Assembly (NCBI GenBank): GCA_928212115.1
Contig: CAKMRJ010005523.1
Span: 244,876,932-244,940,931, forward strand
Origin: Lactuca virosa
Lineage: Eukaryota > Streptophyta > Magnoliopsida > Asterales > Asteraceae
Length of the DNA stretch: 64,000 nt
Direction: 5' to 3'
Position numbers and translations under genes: made by a program. This document shows positions 1 through 12,020 of this stretch, in pieces. Under the pieces are notes generated by a model. The model saw only the letters and a program-made list of their open reading frames with translations. It was not told the DNA's origin and did no database searches. The stretch's first letter is position 1; every line of letters starts with the position of its first letter.

Positions 1-398
1 TGACTGCTTAAGCCCTAAGCAGCCCATAGACCCTTTTAGAATATCCCTTGGACGATTTCTAATGGGTTTCCCCATAGAATTCGTCCAACCTATTATTCCA
101 AGGTGATCCATAGCCCAAATGCAATTATCTTATAATTACAGTTCCAGTCCCTTAAGTTTAATTAATCTCTTTTAGCCACAAAATTAATTATCAATTAATT
201 CTTGACTAATATTAATTAAACAATATGATTTCTCCTTTAATATATTATTCTCATAATATATTAATAAATCATAATTAATCCTTTCTCTCCATAGTTCATC
301 CTATCAAGTTGCTTTGGTGAAGGCAACCCAAAAGGACCATGCACCTTTCGGGTCAAGTACATACCAAAATAGTTATGGGCTTAGACACTAATCCAACA
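1..398 (-). mobile_element. Partial copia-type LTR, cut by the window edge
   Basis: Read on the minus strand, the stretch starts with TGTTGGATTAGTGTC at 398 and runs off the window at position 1. TGTTGG is a common LTR start. The sequence just upstream on the minus strand ends in GAGAT, a possible decayed polypurine tract. The resemblance to plant copia LTRs is from general pattern recognition. The other end is outside the window, so neither target duplication nor LTR pairing can be tested. Confidence 0.4.
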
Positions 399-1133
399 AT
401 CTCGTCATGGCCTCGCATGAGTACGCTACCCGCTTCACAGCTTGTACACCAAGTGTACCATGTGGGTACGCCCCACGTACTATACAAGGACCAAAATGCA
501 ACCTATAAATACACAAGGGGCAATAATGAAACATACTAGGATTCAAGTATTACGAGGCTGGTAATGAAGTCTAAAAATTACTTAGAGGGGCTTAAATACG
601 AAGGAAACCCTAAAAGATCATGGGTTTGGGGTGTAGAAGTTCTTACGTCGTGAGACCTTATGTCTCACGTTGTGAGATTGGTCTCGAACATTTTTTCACG
701 TATGTCACTTGTCACGTCGTGAGACCTTATGTCTCACGTCGTGATACTCGACTTCCTCCAAAAATCAGGCTTCTGACTCCCTTAAAACCCTAAATCAATC
801 CATCCTGGAAAACGGGCGTCACAGGATTTGTGAGGAGAATGGACGAATTTTGGAGGGTTTATATAGATTCAGCAAGCACGCACCACACCCAGACAAGAGG
901 CGCATCGCGCCTCAGGGTAGTGTTGACCCATCATACGTTTACCAAGTGTCGCAACCGTATTAGCCCACATCATCCTTTCTAGAAGATGTCACGTGTCACC
1001 ATTTCGTGGTGCCACATGTTGCACGTTCCTTGGACCACGTCACCATGTCTTTCCAAATAAAGAAACATCATGAAAGTGGATGTTACAGATATGCTAGATA
1101 TGATACACAATGATCGGGATAACGACAAAGAGC
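399..1133. other. Intergenic, repeat-derived, no gene
   Basis: No supported coding region. The short open frame at 339-539 overlaps the LTR end and shows no domain. The stretch holds the dyad cluster at 641-745 and otherwise looks like decayed repeat DNA. Confidence 0.5.
641..745. repeat. Cluster of CTCACG/CGTGAG dyads
   Basis: The motif ACGTCGTGAGACCTTATGTC recurs twice (about 646 and 713). Each copy is followed by CTCACG(T/A)(C/T)GTGA, so the region is built of near-palindromes around TCTCACGNCGTGAGA. It is in repeat-derived DNA next to the LTR fragment. Confidence 0.6.
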
Positions 1134-1152
1134 AACACACACACACACACAC

Positions 1153-1222
<70 letters not shown>
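1134..1222. repeat. Compound (AC)n-(TA)n-(AC)n microsatellite
   Basis: An AC run of about 9 dinucleotides is followed by about 30 TA dinucleotides and then by another short AC run. The open frame on the minus strand here is only a translation of the microsatellite. Confidence 0.95.
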
Positions 1223-2150
1223 TTAAAAACTCTATGACAAAGCTACTTCGAGAAAATCAATAAACAACCATGAGGTATCTTATACCATTGTCTCGATAAC
1301 ATTATTCATCCGAAAGGTTGGTAATATAAATTGATATCCATATCGTTACATGGATCTCAATATCCATCCACCAAATTAATAAAACCATAATAATTTATAT
1401 TTGTAGTAAAACATATAATATACTCTCTTCACTTTTATGATATATACTACATAACGTCATTGATTTTTTGTCACGTTCCTCCACTATGCAGGAGACCCGT
1501 ACATATATCACTTAATGAATCCATTTGTTTTAAGGTTTTTGAAGATCTATGGAAAACGTGTTTCAAAGATATTGAAGGTATGTGGTAGAACATGGAGACT
1601 ATGCTTACAAAATTTCAAAAATATATGATATAAAAAACATCCGAATAAGATGGCACATGGATGACATAAGATGTCAACATAAAGAACTTCCAAAACAAAG
1701 GAACTTAGTTCGAAACTTTTCAAAACTTTCAAAGTTTCAAAATTTCAATATCTTTTGTAAAAATAAAATAAAAAAAAAGATGTTTTGTAGTTCGAAACTA
1801 TTAAAGTTTCAAACTTGATGGTTGTTTAGTCTGAAGAAAAAAATATTAGTTTCTTATAACTATTAAAGTGAAGTGGTCAATTTTTTTTAGTGAATATTCC
1901 TTTTAAAATTATTTATAAAAAATAAAAAATAAAAATAAAAATAAAAAAAATAAAATAAAAATAAAACTTATAAAAAGTATGGCATTAATCGTATCAGTTA
2001 GGTTAGGAGGCCCCGATCATGCCAAAATCTGTCCATCAACATTACTCATTTCCATACGCAAACCGACGAATATTACCATCATTTCTACAAACACCTAACC
2101 TGCTACAAATATCAACGCAAGAACTCGAATTAAGAGACACCGGAAGAAGA
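1223..2150. other. AT-rich intergenic region upstream of the MFS gene
   Basis: No gene seen. An A-rich stretch of AAAAT-like units lies at about 1915-1970. The promoter and 5' UTR of the transporter gene must lie in the last few hundred bases, but no clear TATA box decides the start site. Confidence 0.5.
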
Positions 2151-5100
2151 ATGACGAGGTGGTGGGATAGTGCTCGGGAGTTAAGACCACTGGTACACTT
2201 GCTGCTTCCACTCTGTTTTCACTGGGTTGCGGAGGAGATGACTGTTTCTGTGCTCGTTGATGTCACCACCGAAGCTCTTTGTCCCGGCGAAAACACCTGC
2301 TCTGAAGCTATTTACCTCAACGGCCTTCAACAAACTGTACGTACACCCCCTCTCCTTTGATCATCAATTCATCATAGTATGATATGCTCAATTGGGGTTT
2401 TCGCCTTCTTTTCTCTGTTTTTATTGCTGTTTTTATCAAATAATTAGTCTTTAACTGATAATACTAGTGTTCATATATGTGATTATATTCATAATTTTAT
2501 CCTTCTTTTTTCTGAGTGCTTTAACTTTTAATTGAGTTAATGTCAACGTATGTTGATTATGCTTAGCGTAGTAAGTGACTTCTGAATAAAAAAAAAGAAG
2601 CATGACTTGTTTAGGATAAAGATGATATAAAGAATTTGTATCACTTCTAAAGCTGAAAGTGACTGTGTTTGATCTCAAAAGTAATTTCCATTCTTTATAT
2701 TTGAGTAAAATTATATAATAATCTAGTGGGCCATGAAGGGTAAATGACACATGGAATCTGGCACTACTTGGTCTTGTTCTTTTTGTCTATTTGCAATTTT
2801 GTTCCTTTCTTTCATTTTCCTTTTCAAATGACAGAAAAAATTATAATCTTGATATTCTAAACTTACCCTTTTCTTCAAGATTGGATAAAAAGTAGAGAAA
2901 ATTTGTGAAATAACAAAAAAGGAGGGAGTGTTATTCACTAAAACATGGCTAAATAACGATTCTGTTATTTGTTTTCTTCTAAATCTAACGAGGTATCAAC
3001 ATTTAGTATATATCATTGATTCAAAATAACAATTTAAACTATAAAACTACGTTTCTAAGTCTATTTCTTCGATGATGTATAATAAAACAAATACCAGAAT
3101 CGTTATTAGGCCATGTTTTAGCGAAAAACAATTCCTTAGAGGAGTACCTCTGAAGAACAGATCCGCGGAGAGCATCTCTGTGGAACGATGCACCATCTGC
3201 GGAATTAATATTTTATAATTTTTTTTGTCTTTTTCCCCGTCACGTAATTTCCTCAGAGAGTTTTCTTGTTCCTCAGAACTAAAGGACTTTCGCAGAGGCC
3301 CTCTCTGCGGAAGTCGTGGTCATTTTTCGAAAACTCATAATTCTTGGTCATTTTCTTCAAACAGCCCTTCCTTTTTGGTCATTTCACAAAATTTTTCTCT
3401 AAAAAGTAAGGGTCTATTTGATATTGTTTGATGTGCCTTTTAGGATCCGGTAAAAAGTTGGGTTGATTCAATCAAACTTTGACTCAATCAACAACTATCA
3501 AAGTATCAAATCAGACCCTAACTTTTTTTTTTCCTACCAAATTTATACTTTTAGATTGTAGGAATATTCAAGATGGTCATGCTTCCAATTCTTGGTCAAC
3601 TTTCAGACGAACATGGACGCAAACCATTACTCCTCATTACAGTATCTACAACTATAATTCCCTTTAGTAAGTCTTCTTTAATCATTTCCCATTTATATAG
3701 CCTTGAACCCTAATTAGCACTCACAAGTGTCATTTTACTTAACTATCCTTCAGCCCTACTTGCCATCAATGAGTCAAGATCATTTGTGTATGCTTATTAT
3801 GTTCTACGAACAATTTCATACATTATTAGTCAAGGAAGTATATTCTGCATTGCCGTTGCTTATGTGGTAAGACATCTTATTCGAATATTTTACTTATTAA
3901 ATATGTTCAAGAAAATTCGAAGAATTAATATTATTTGTCAATTTTTATAGGCAGATATTGTTGATAATAGAAAGAGGGTAGCTGTTTTTAGTTGGATTAC
4001 CGGTCTATTTTCTACATCACATGTTGTAGGAAACCTCCTCGCACGCTTTCTTCCCGAGGAGTACATTTTTGAGGTATGATCGTAACACTGTATGAAAAAA
4101 ACAGATACTAGCAGTAAAGCTGAAAGTGAAAAAATGACAAAAGCAAGACAAAGAGTCCGAGTATGAAAAACAAAGCAGAAACAAATAAAGCTAAAAGTCA
4201 AAAAAGGACAAAAGTGAACAGATAAACTAGGACTAGGACTTGTACTACTCCACTACCCTGATTTTGTTGTAGCATAATACACGATTGATTCATAAACTCG
4301 TTAAAGTTTTTTGTGATTAGATTTGTTTTTATTCAGGTTTCGATAGCGCTTTTGATCTTTTGTCCGGTTTATATGGCAATCTTTTTGGTAGAGACGGTTA
4401 AGTCAACTCCAAAGGTTGACCTACATTCGTCTTATTTGAGTAAAGCACTCACAGTTGTTCAAGAACGTTATAAAACAATGAAATACGCTGTAAATATTGT
4501 ATTCAACACGTATGATTTCGAAATTTATCATTTATTTTCCTTCTTTTTTGTCCTTTTCATTATGGTGAAAAATCACTCACTTGAGCACTTTCGATTTCAG
4601 TCCGACATTGAGCGGTATTTCCGTCGTTTCCTTCTTCTATGAACTGGGAATGTCTGGCATCAGCACTGTGTTACTGGTATTATATTCTATATCTGTGAAT
4701 TCACATTTCTTTTCTTTGTAACATGAATCAATAAATTTCAAAAGATAATCATTTTTTTTAAAAATTTAATCTTGGCAGTATTATTTGAAAGCAGCATTTG
4801 GTTTTGACAAAAATCAACTTTCAGAAATCTTGAGCATGGTTGGTGTAGGTTCAATTGTTTCTCAGGTTTGCTCTTGTACCCTTTTATAAAATTTAAAAAT
4901 TCTTGAAAGTTTCTATTAGTTTTATGTTGAAATCACTAAATTTTGATTAAATTGTTACCATTTTGTCCTTTTTTTTGTATCTAGTTGGTGGTGCTTCCTC
5001 TTTCTAATCCGTTGGTTGGAGAGAGAGTAATATTGTGCACAGGCTTACTAGCATCAATAGCTTATGTACGTTCACTTTATTTCTAACACAAATTTGATCA

Positions 5101-6291
5101 AATTTTGCAAAATCCAATAAATAATAATTATTATTTTATTAACTTTGTGTTATTTGCAGGCATTGCTTTATGGCTTCGCATGGGCTCCTTGGGTAATGAC
5201 CATAACCCAAAATTAGTAAAGAAATACGTGATTTCTTTAGAGATCAAGATTTCTAATATTTTGTGAATTATGAACTTATATGACACTTAAAAGCAAATGT
5301 TCACTTTTTTAAAATAGAATTAGTATTATTTATAAAATTAAATAATTAATAGCAAGTTATTTTACAGGTACCTTACCTTAGCGCGTCATTTGGAGTCATC
5401 TTTATCCTAGTCAAACCATCTGTAAGTTGATAAAACATGACGACTTTGTACTGTGTTTGACATGTCTTCTGAGCTAGAACTAGACTGGGACAAAAGCTGC
5501 AACATTTTGGATCACTTATAAAAGGTGGAACAAGATGAGACAGGACTTGATCTTTGTGAAAAGACATAAATGTCCTCGTTATCTCATCAATGAAAATCGG
5601 ACCAAAAAGTTTTTTTTTTTTTTTCAGTAGTGTCTAGTTCGGTCCAGTTTAGTCATGTCCATGTCGGGTGACTAGTTAAATATGAAATGATGATTGCTCT
5701 TTTTAACAGACTTATGCGGTTATATCAAAAGGATCAAGATCAAGAGATCAGGTTTTGTAAAAGTTTAATTTTGCTTTTACTACATTATTATCTTTCATCT
5801 TGTGGGTCCCACTCCCAACTCCATTTAATTCGATCTCAGGGAAAAGCCCAGACTTTTATTGCTGGCGTGCAATCGATTGCAAGTTTGTTGTCGCCATTAG
5901 CAATGACTCCATTAACAAGTGAGCTCCGATCTCTGTATTATCGATTTCATATTAAAATAATTAAAAAAACTCATTTTAACTAATTTTTTGCTCTAATTCG
6001 AATGTCAACTTTAATTTTGGTGTTTAATTTGCAGCATGGTTCTTGTCCACCAATGCGCCTTTTGACTGTAAAGGCTTTAGCATAATCTGTGCCTCTTTAT
6101 GCATGGTAAGCCTACTCAACCACCACCACCACCACCGCCACCTGCCGCCTACAACCACCATGAACTTTCCTTTTTTTCTGATGGGATTTGTTAAACTTTT
6201 TCAGGTGATCTCCTTGTGTTTTGCATGCTCGCTGAAACTGGAATCACCACCGGATGACGTTGATAATTTGGAAGCACCACTGATGTCGTAA
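2151..6291 (+). CDS. MFS transporter, hippocampus-abundant-transcript-like / tetracycline-transporter type, 14 exons
   Basis: Predicted 12-helix membrane carrier of the major facilitator superfamily. Exons by GT-AG and continuous frame: 2151-2336, 3555-3666, 3754-3866, 3951-4073, 4337-4509, 4601-4676, 4779-4865, 4985-5065, 5160-5192, 5368-5421, 5710-5751, 5840-5918, 6035-6105 and 6205-6291. Together they give 438 aa, the usual size for the family. The MFS loop motif [10 protein letters not shown] is at about residues 76-85, after helix 2. Hydrophobic segments follow in every exon, and the charged C-terminus ends with PLMS. Plant relatives are annotated as hippocampus abundant transcript-like; their substrate is not firmly known and I do not assign one. 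I chose the ATG at 2151. An in-frame ATG at 2019 would add 44 polar residues unlike a first helix. Every junction checks, so the gene looks intact. The exon 5 donor at 4510 was chosen because it alone restores the frame. Confidence 0.88.
2931..3128. mobile_element. Foldback MITE in intron 1 of the MFS gene
   Basis: Terminal inverted repeats of about 40 bp share CTAAAACATGG, AATAACGATTCTG and TATTTGTTTT, with a few mismatches and indels between arms. No coding capacity. The target duplication is not clear. The superfamily is not assigned. Confidence 0.7.
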
Positions 6292-6703
6292 CCTTGTAAG
6301 AGCTTATAGTAATTAGACCACATGGAAACTATTGTACACGTTTCATAGAAAAAATAATGGCTTTCAAAAGCTTTTATTATCTGGTTATTGTATTCTTGAT
6401 AATTTAGAAATAATGGCCACGTTAGTTTCTCGAATGATGTTTGTTATATTAAATAATAAATTCTACTTTTAAAGATGGGTAATCAATTATGTCACAGGAA
6501 TATTTATTTAAAATGATTAAAATGTTTCTAACCAGTTATATAAATAAATCATAAAAAAGTATATTTAAAGAAGAAAAAGTAAGAGCCTTCTTCGGCCGCC
6601 GTTAGTTGACGCTTAACGTGTAGGAGACCGCCGTTATATTGTTTGATTTTGTAGTCTACGGACCACCGGCCGACACAGAGGACAAATGATGGCATTCTTA
6701 TAT

Positions 6704-6743
<40 letters not shown>

Positions 6744-7340
6744 CTTTTCAATTAAGGGCAAAGAACATGGATTTGACGAAACGTATACGTTGTTCCAAAC
6801 AGAAAACGTAATATACTGATAAAAATTATAATTATTTATATATATACATACAATAATATATTTGATAAAACGAGTGACGTTGGATTTTCTTTAATAATAT
6901 TTTAATTTAATAGGGAGTGTTTTAATGTATGAAATTTAAATGATAACCACGTAATCCCAAAACATCACCACCACCGTTTATTCCCATTTTTATTTGTCCT
7001 CTCATTTTAGACATTTTCACAAACACTTGGCCCTCATCTCCCTCTTCCCTGCTGCTATATTTCTTCCCCCACCCTTTCTCCTCCCCACCTCCTCTGTGTG
7101 GTCCTCTTCCTCCCTCATACCCATCTGGGTTTTCAAAGTTTCTCTGATTGCATCTTCTCGTAAGTTCCCAACCCTTGCTTTTTATCTTTTTGTATCGTTG
7201 CGGATCTGTTTGATTGGTTTTCTTTCCCACAGCTTTTGCAATATCGTGTATTTGAGCGATTGATTTGGGTTTCAATCGATCGCTCACGACACCTTTTGGC
7301 TGAAGACGAATCTGTCGAGAAAGTTTGAAGAAGAACGAAA
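6292..7340. other. Intergenic region with the 5' UTR of the A20/AN1 gene
   Basis: AT-rich spacer after the MFS stop codon. The last 350 bases become CT-rich, typical of a plant 5' UTR. A likely 5' UTR intron runs from a GTAAGT donor at 7160 to a CCCACAG acceptor ending at 7232. The short frames here are shadows with no domain. Confidence 0.5.
6704..6742. repeat. (TAA)n microsatellite
   Basis: About 13 uninterrupted ATA/TAA trinucleotides. Confidence 0.95.
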
Positions 7341-7859
7341 ATGGCTGAGGAACAGGAATGGCACGAAGCAAGCAATCACGTCCTCTGCGCGAATAACTGC
7401 GGCTTTTTTGGTAGCCCTACGACGCTCAACCTCTGTTCTAAGTGCTACAAAGATCATCGCCTGAAAGAACAACATATGTCGAATGCCAAACTCGCCGTCG
7501 AAAAAAGCCTCACCCCGCCGCAAGTCCCACAACAACCTCCACCACCACCGGAAACATCTTCCTCCGGCACAACAGTATCTCTGTCCGTCGCTACAGATCT
7601 AGAATCCGGTGCTGTGCCTCCGTCTCCGGTGGCGGTTGAGGAGGTTTCGATTCCGAAACCGCAGCAGCGGAACCGGTGCGGGTCATGCAACCGGCGCGTG
7701 GGGCTAACGGGGTTCATGTGCAAGTGTGGGACTACTTTCTGCGGGACCCACCGATATCCGGAGCTCCACGCCTGCAGTTTTGATTTCAAGACAATTGGGA
7801 AAGAAGCCATCTCAAAGGCGAATCCAGTGATCAAAGCTGCAAAACTCAACAAGATTTGA
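7341..7859 (+). CDS. A20/AN1 zinc-finger stress-associated protein (SAP)
   Basis: 172-aa protein of the plant SAP family, which act in stress responses; the A20 finger of relatives binds ubiquitin or has E3 activity. The A20 finger has Cys16, Cys20, Cys32 and Cys35 (C-x3-C-x11-C-x2-C). A Pro/Ser-rich linker covers about residues 55-110. The AN1 finger at 112-149 has Cys113, Cys116, Cys127, Cys129, Cys134, His137, His143 and Cys145, followed by the family tail ending KAAKLNKI. All zinc ligands are present. The coding sequence has no intron, as is usual for this family, and is GC-richer than its surroundings. A short intron in the 5' UTR (7160-7232) is likely. Start at 7341 is the first ATG after the CT-rich leader (AAAATGGCTG context). 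Which numbered SAP this matches cannot be settled by eye. Confidence 0.95.
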   Translation: MAEEQEWHEASNHVLCANNCGFFGSPTTLNLCSKCYKDHRLKEQHMSNAKLAVEKSLTPPQVPQQPPPPPETSSSGTTVSLSVATDLESGAVPPSPVAVEEVSIPKPQQRNRCGSCNRRVGLTGFMCKCGTTFCGTHRYPELHACSFDFKTIGKEAISKANPVIKAAKLNKI

Positions 7860-8123
7860 AAAGATTTAAGCCGTTGGATGGTTGTGCTTGTTGATCTTAC
7901 GGTTGATATTGGGGGTACAGGGTATGGGAGATGGTCAAGGTCCTGTGGGGGGTGTTTGGTTTGATTTATTGTTTTTTGTTTGGTTTATTGGGTCAATTTT
8001 AGTTTTTTCTATGTTTGTAAAAATATTAAAAACTTGGAAATGAAATTATGGTCCTCTAATTTTTAGGTTAAATGTATTTTAGTTATTTACATCACAAATT
8101 TAATTAAAAATTTGCCTTCTCAA

Positions 8124-8224
8124 CAATGTTTTGAAAACCGGACCGGACATCGAACCGGATGTTCTACCGGTTCGATGGTTCAACTGGTCCAACCGGTTGG
8201 ACCGGTCCTATAAACCGGAAAAAC

Positions 8225-8263
<39 letters not shown>

Positions 8264-8853
8264 AAAAGAATTTGGAATAATAACTTTTTATTAGAAATTC
8301 AGATATTTATTATTAAGTCCATATATGAAAATGTGTGTTGTGTTATGTGTAAAAGAATAAATTATATTTGTATATATGTATATTAAATATACGTAGTGTG
8401 TGTTTGTGTTTTATATATGTAAATTAAGTAGTGTAAAAAAAAATCTAATCTAAGTAAACATAATATATATTTAATGTGTGCTGTGTAAATTGCAAAGGAG
8501 ATTATAGAGAAAGTAGTATAGTGTAAAGGAATATAGAAGAGTTACATTAGAGGAATCCCACATCGGTGGGTGAGAAAGAAATACAAGGCAAAGTGAGTAA
8601 ATAAAAGGAAGCAGTATCACAACTTAGTGGAACAAACGATGTATCATCGGGTGGCTCCTTTTGGGCCGACTTGCTCCTTTGGGCTAGATGTAAATCATTT
8701 TTTTCAGTAAACCGGTTTTATTGCCGGTTGAACGAAGCCGGTTTTTTACGGGTTGGCTTACAAGCGGTTTTTTGGGGATAAAAAACAGGTATCACTGCCG
8801 GTTCCGGTTGAACCGGTTCAACTGGCCGGTCCGGTCCGGTTTTCAAAACACTA
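8124..8853. mobile_element. Non-autonomous hAT element with perfect 8-bp target duplication
   Basis: Ends are CAATGTTTTGAAAACCGG on the left and its near-inverse on the right (TAGTGTTTTGAAAACCGG read inward). The flanks are CTTCTCAA at 8116-8123 and CTTCTCAA at 8854-8861, an exact 8-bp duplication diagnostic of hAT insertion. Both ends are rich in AACCGG and CCGGTT units, giving long subterminal palindromes. No transposase frame. A (TA)n run lies at about 8228-8260. Confidence 0.88.
8556..8610 (+). promoter_or_regulatory. Possible snRNA-type promoter (USE plus TATA-like box)
   Basis: TCCCACATCGG at 8556-8566 matches the plant upstream sequence element of snRNA genes. A TATA-like TAAATAAAA follows at about 8598, roughly 33 bp on, the spacing of Pol II snRNA genes. 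The sequence downstream matches no snRNA I recognise. The element lies inside the hAT transposon. This motif also occurs in repeats, so this may be chance or a relic. Confidence 0.25.
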
Positions 8854-9325
8854 CTTCTCAATAACGTACATAAATTATTAATAATTAATTAACTAATGGG
8901 TTTATAGGTTATGTTTTTTTTTCTTCTTGATTTGAACATCTATTGGTGTTTTTCCGATGAAGGTAATTTCTTTTTGGGATTTTCTAATATGTGTCCTAAG
9001 GCTGGAGGGAGTCGTGCCGCGCTCCCTCATTAAACCACATTGACATGTAGCCGCCACCTCATTTGTTGCCACAAAAGTGTGGTTTCATACCACACCAAAG
9101 GAGTAGTGCCACATTCCTTTAAATTATTTTTAATTTTTAAATAAATAAAATTTTTAGTTTTAAATAAAAACAAAATATTTCATTAATTAAAATTAAAAAC
9201 CATTACATTACTTTAAAAAAATTCTAGGAAATTAGAAATTAAAAAACTAGAAAGCTTAAACATACAACTTAAAAAAAAAAAAAAAACCACATCAAATAAG
9301 TAAAAACTTGGAAAACAACTACAAA

Positions 9326-10229
9326 TTAACCACGATTAGGGTAACGTTTTTTCACGTCTTCCTTCATTTGCAAAACGACTTGAAGCGCATCCCCGGTCAA
9401 ATTCGACGTGTCCATCGATAGCACTCACACTCTCAGGTCGCTGTCCCTTTGTTTCCGACTCTCTCTATTTGAACCAAGTTGCAAAAATTTATCCATTCTA
9501 TCTTTTATGCATTGCACATTATCGCCCATTTCTATCAAGTCATCCGATTCCGGCGTTTTGCCCTTACCTTTGTTTTTTGTTTTGTCCCTTCCCATTGGTC
9601 GGGGGTGGTGAAACTTGAACGGGCTCATCTTCGTTGAGGTCGAAACCAACATGAGTATCCAATGAAGTGTGTTCCGAGTCGGAAGTTCTTGACCGTTTTG
9701 ATCCGCTATCGATGTGCTCGTCGCTTGTTTTCAGGTTTTGCCATTTTTTGTTGCTTTTGAGTAGATTCCAAACTTCAAAAATTTTGAAAGTCTTCTTTTG
9801 CTCTTTTTGATAAATGTTAAAAGCTTTCTCCAAAACCACTTCGTCACTTTCGCCGCTTTTCCATCGTCGTTTCATGTTGTTATATAAATCGTTAAACAAC
9901 ATCACGTCTTTGTTCATCTTTCCCCATTTTGAGTACACCTGATGTTTAGTACGATATGGTTCCAAGTTCATTCCTTTATGGAACCGAGCTCTAACGCGCA
10001 TCCAAAAACGATCATATTTTTTGTTCCCTCCCGTCTTCGCGTCCTCTGAAACGTCAATCCATGATTGTACTAATACTAATCTTCTTGAGGTGACCACGCT
10101 TTAGCTTCCGCCTTCTCTTTTCTTTTATTTCCTGGTTGAGAGGATTGAGTTTGTGGAACAAATTATGGTTCAGATTCAGAAATGAGTGTTTGTGGTTGTG
10201 ATTGTGTTTCTGGAATAAACTCTGGTTGG
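9326..10229 (-). pseudogene. Harbinger ORF1-like (Myb/SANT-like, NAM-associated C-terminal) pseudogene, 3' part
   Basis: On the minus strand the segment after the LTR reads a Gln/Pro-rich piece (PETQSQPQ), then a SANT/trihelix-like domain with VQSWIDVSED and RFWMRVRARF, then a NAM-associated C-terminal region with KSNKKWQNL and a basic tail ending KKRYPNRG at the stop near 9326. ORF1 products of Harbinger elements bind DNA and partner the transposase. Several breaks are visible: an in-frame TAA in the Gln-rich part, a frameshift near 10075, and further shifts near 9650 and 9425. The gene is dead here. The 5' part lies on the far side of the nested LTR. Confidence 0.7.
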
Positions 10230-11219
10230 GAACCTGTCACACCTCCGAACCAGACGGCAGAAACGTCTGGGGGCTTGTGCGTGACTTCATCTTGTAATAT
10301 CATCACAATTGTATATAATTAAAACAAGACAACACCATCATCATACATATCAAAATACAACCAGCATTGTTTACATCAAGTATAATATCATAAATTACAT
10401 GCCATAATGTTTAATGTATGACGATGACAAAATATAACAAATTCCACATTTCATGCTGACCTTTCAGCTTAACGATTCCCTGGGAATACAAGTTATGTTA
10501 AAAACGTCAACATATATAATGTTGGTGAGTTCATAAGCATACTTGAATGAAAAGTTTTGATTTATTTGTAAAACACAAGAAAATCCGATATTTCCTATAC
10601 AATAGCATGATAGTAATGTGTCGAAATCAAGTATTAATGCATGTGTGTTTTCCGTTTTTGAAAGGTATATAAAATGTAATCCGAATGAAATACTGTATTT
10701 CTGTAGTAAGTAAAAGGCATTGTTTAACTGTGTATTTCCCCAGAAAAATCCTATATTTTCTGTTTATAAAAGTGTTGTGGTCTAAACCTTAAGACCGAAT
10801 ATCAGTGTATGTATGTTATTGTTTCAACAAGATTTTACAGATGTTCCATAAAATTATGTTGGAGAAGATCTCTAAGTGAGTCGTTTTAACCATACTTGAT
10901 TTTTGACGAATTCGCCTGTCGTGGCGTTCTTAGGCACCGGTTTGATTTACGGTAAGGTTTGTCACCCTAGATCGGCCTAGTCTAGCTGTAGCGAACAACT
11001 CAGGTGTGGGGAGTCACCCCGTATAGATCTATACACAAACTCTTGCTCTCCCTCCAGGAGACTCTGGTTATAACTACAGGCTACGATCGTACACTATAGA
11101 GGTGTCAACTGACATGTCTCACTAGCATCATTGACTGAGTTTACGCGGATATTGTATTATGTTATATAATGTTTACTTGTATGTCTCATGTTCGAAAAAC
11201 CTAACGAGTATGTATGTGG

Positions 11220-12020
11220 ATGTATAAGGCCCAACAAACATGCAAAAGGTCAACTAAGGCCTACTAAGCATGTGATGTATAGTCTAGGCCCAATAAGCAT
11301 GTATATGGACCACAAAGGCCCAATAAACATGTAATGAATATATTAGGCCCAATAAACATGTAAATGGACCATAAGGCCCAATAAACATGTAATGGAAATA
11401 TTAGGCCCAATAGACGTGTAATCGATGTTTTTAGTTTGTTTGTGTTTTTGTTGTATGTCTTAGTTCATTAGTTTACCAAAATAACATAAAGGCCTAATTT
11501 TTGTAATAATGTTATTTTTGGCCCATTAGATCTAAAATTTACGATTTAGGCACATTTCGGCAAAATTGACGCTTTAGGTCCCTTAAGACCAAAAGTTTAC
11601 ATTTATGGGTTTATTTCGAATAAATTGACATTTTTAGCCTTCCTTGTTAAAAATGACATTTTTGGCCCAATATCATGAAATTGACATCTTTGGCCCAATT
11701 ATATATAACTTGACATTTTTGGCCCAAATATGTATAAAATATTATGTTCGGCCCATTTTTACAAAGATTTACAATTTCAGCCCATTTTTGACAGAAATGA
11801 CATTTTCGGCCCAAGTTTTATAAAAATAACATTTTAGGCCCAAATTCAAATAAAGTGGCATTTTCAGCCCATAAAACCGTAGATTGACATATTTGGCTCA
11901 AATTTGTGTTATATGACAAATTTAATCCATAAAAATCGAGATTTTACAATTTAGGCCCAAGTAAAATCGTAAGGGCCCAAATCAAGGCCCATTATGCAAA
12001 AATTTACACTTTTGGCCCTT
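11220..12020. repeat. Degenerate tandem GGCCCA repeats inside the solo LTR
   Basis: From 11220 to 11420 a unit of about 45-60 bp contains AGGCCCAATAAACATGTAA in at least five copies. From about 11500 to 12020 a second series repeats TGACATTTTTGGCCCAA every 35-50 bp, at least a dozen degenerate copies. Confidence 0.75.

Noticed and set aside
2019..2150. Upstream in-frame ATG of the MFS gene
   Set aside because: It would add 44 polar residues before the first helix; the ATG at 2151 gives a normal family start.
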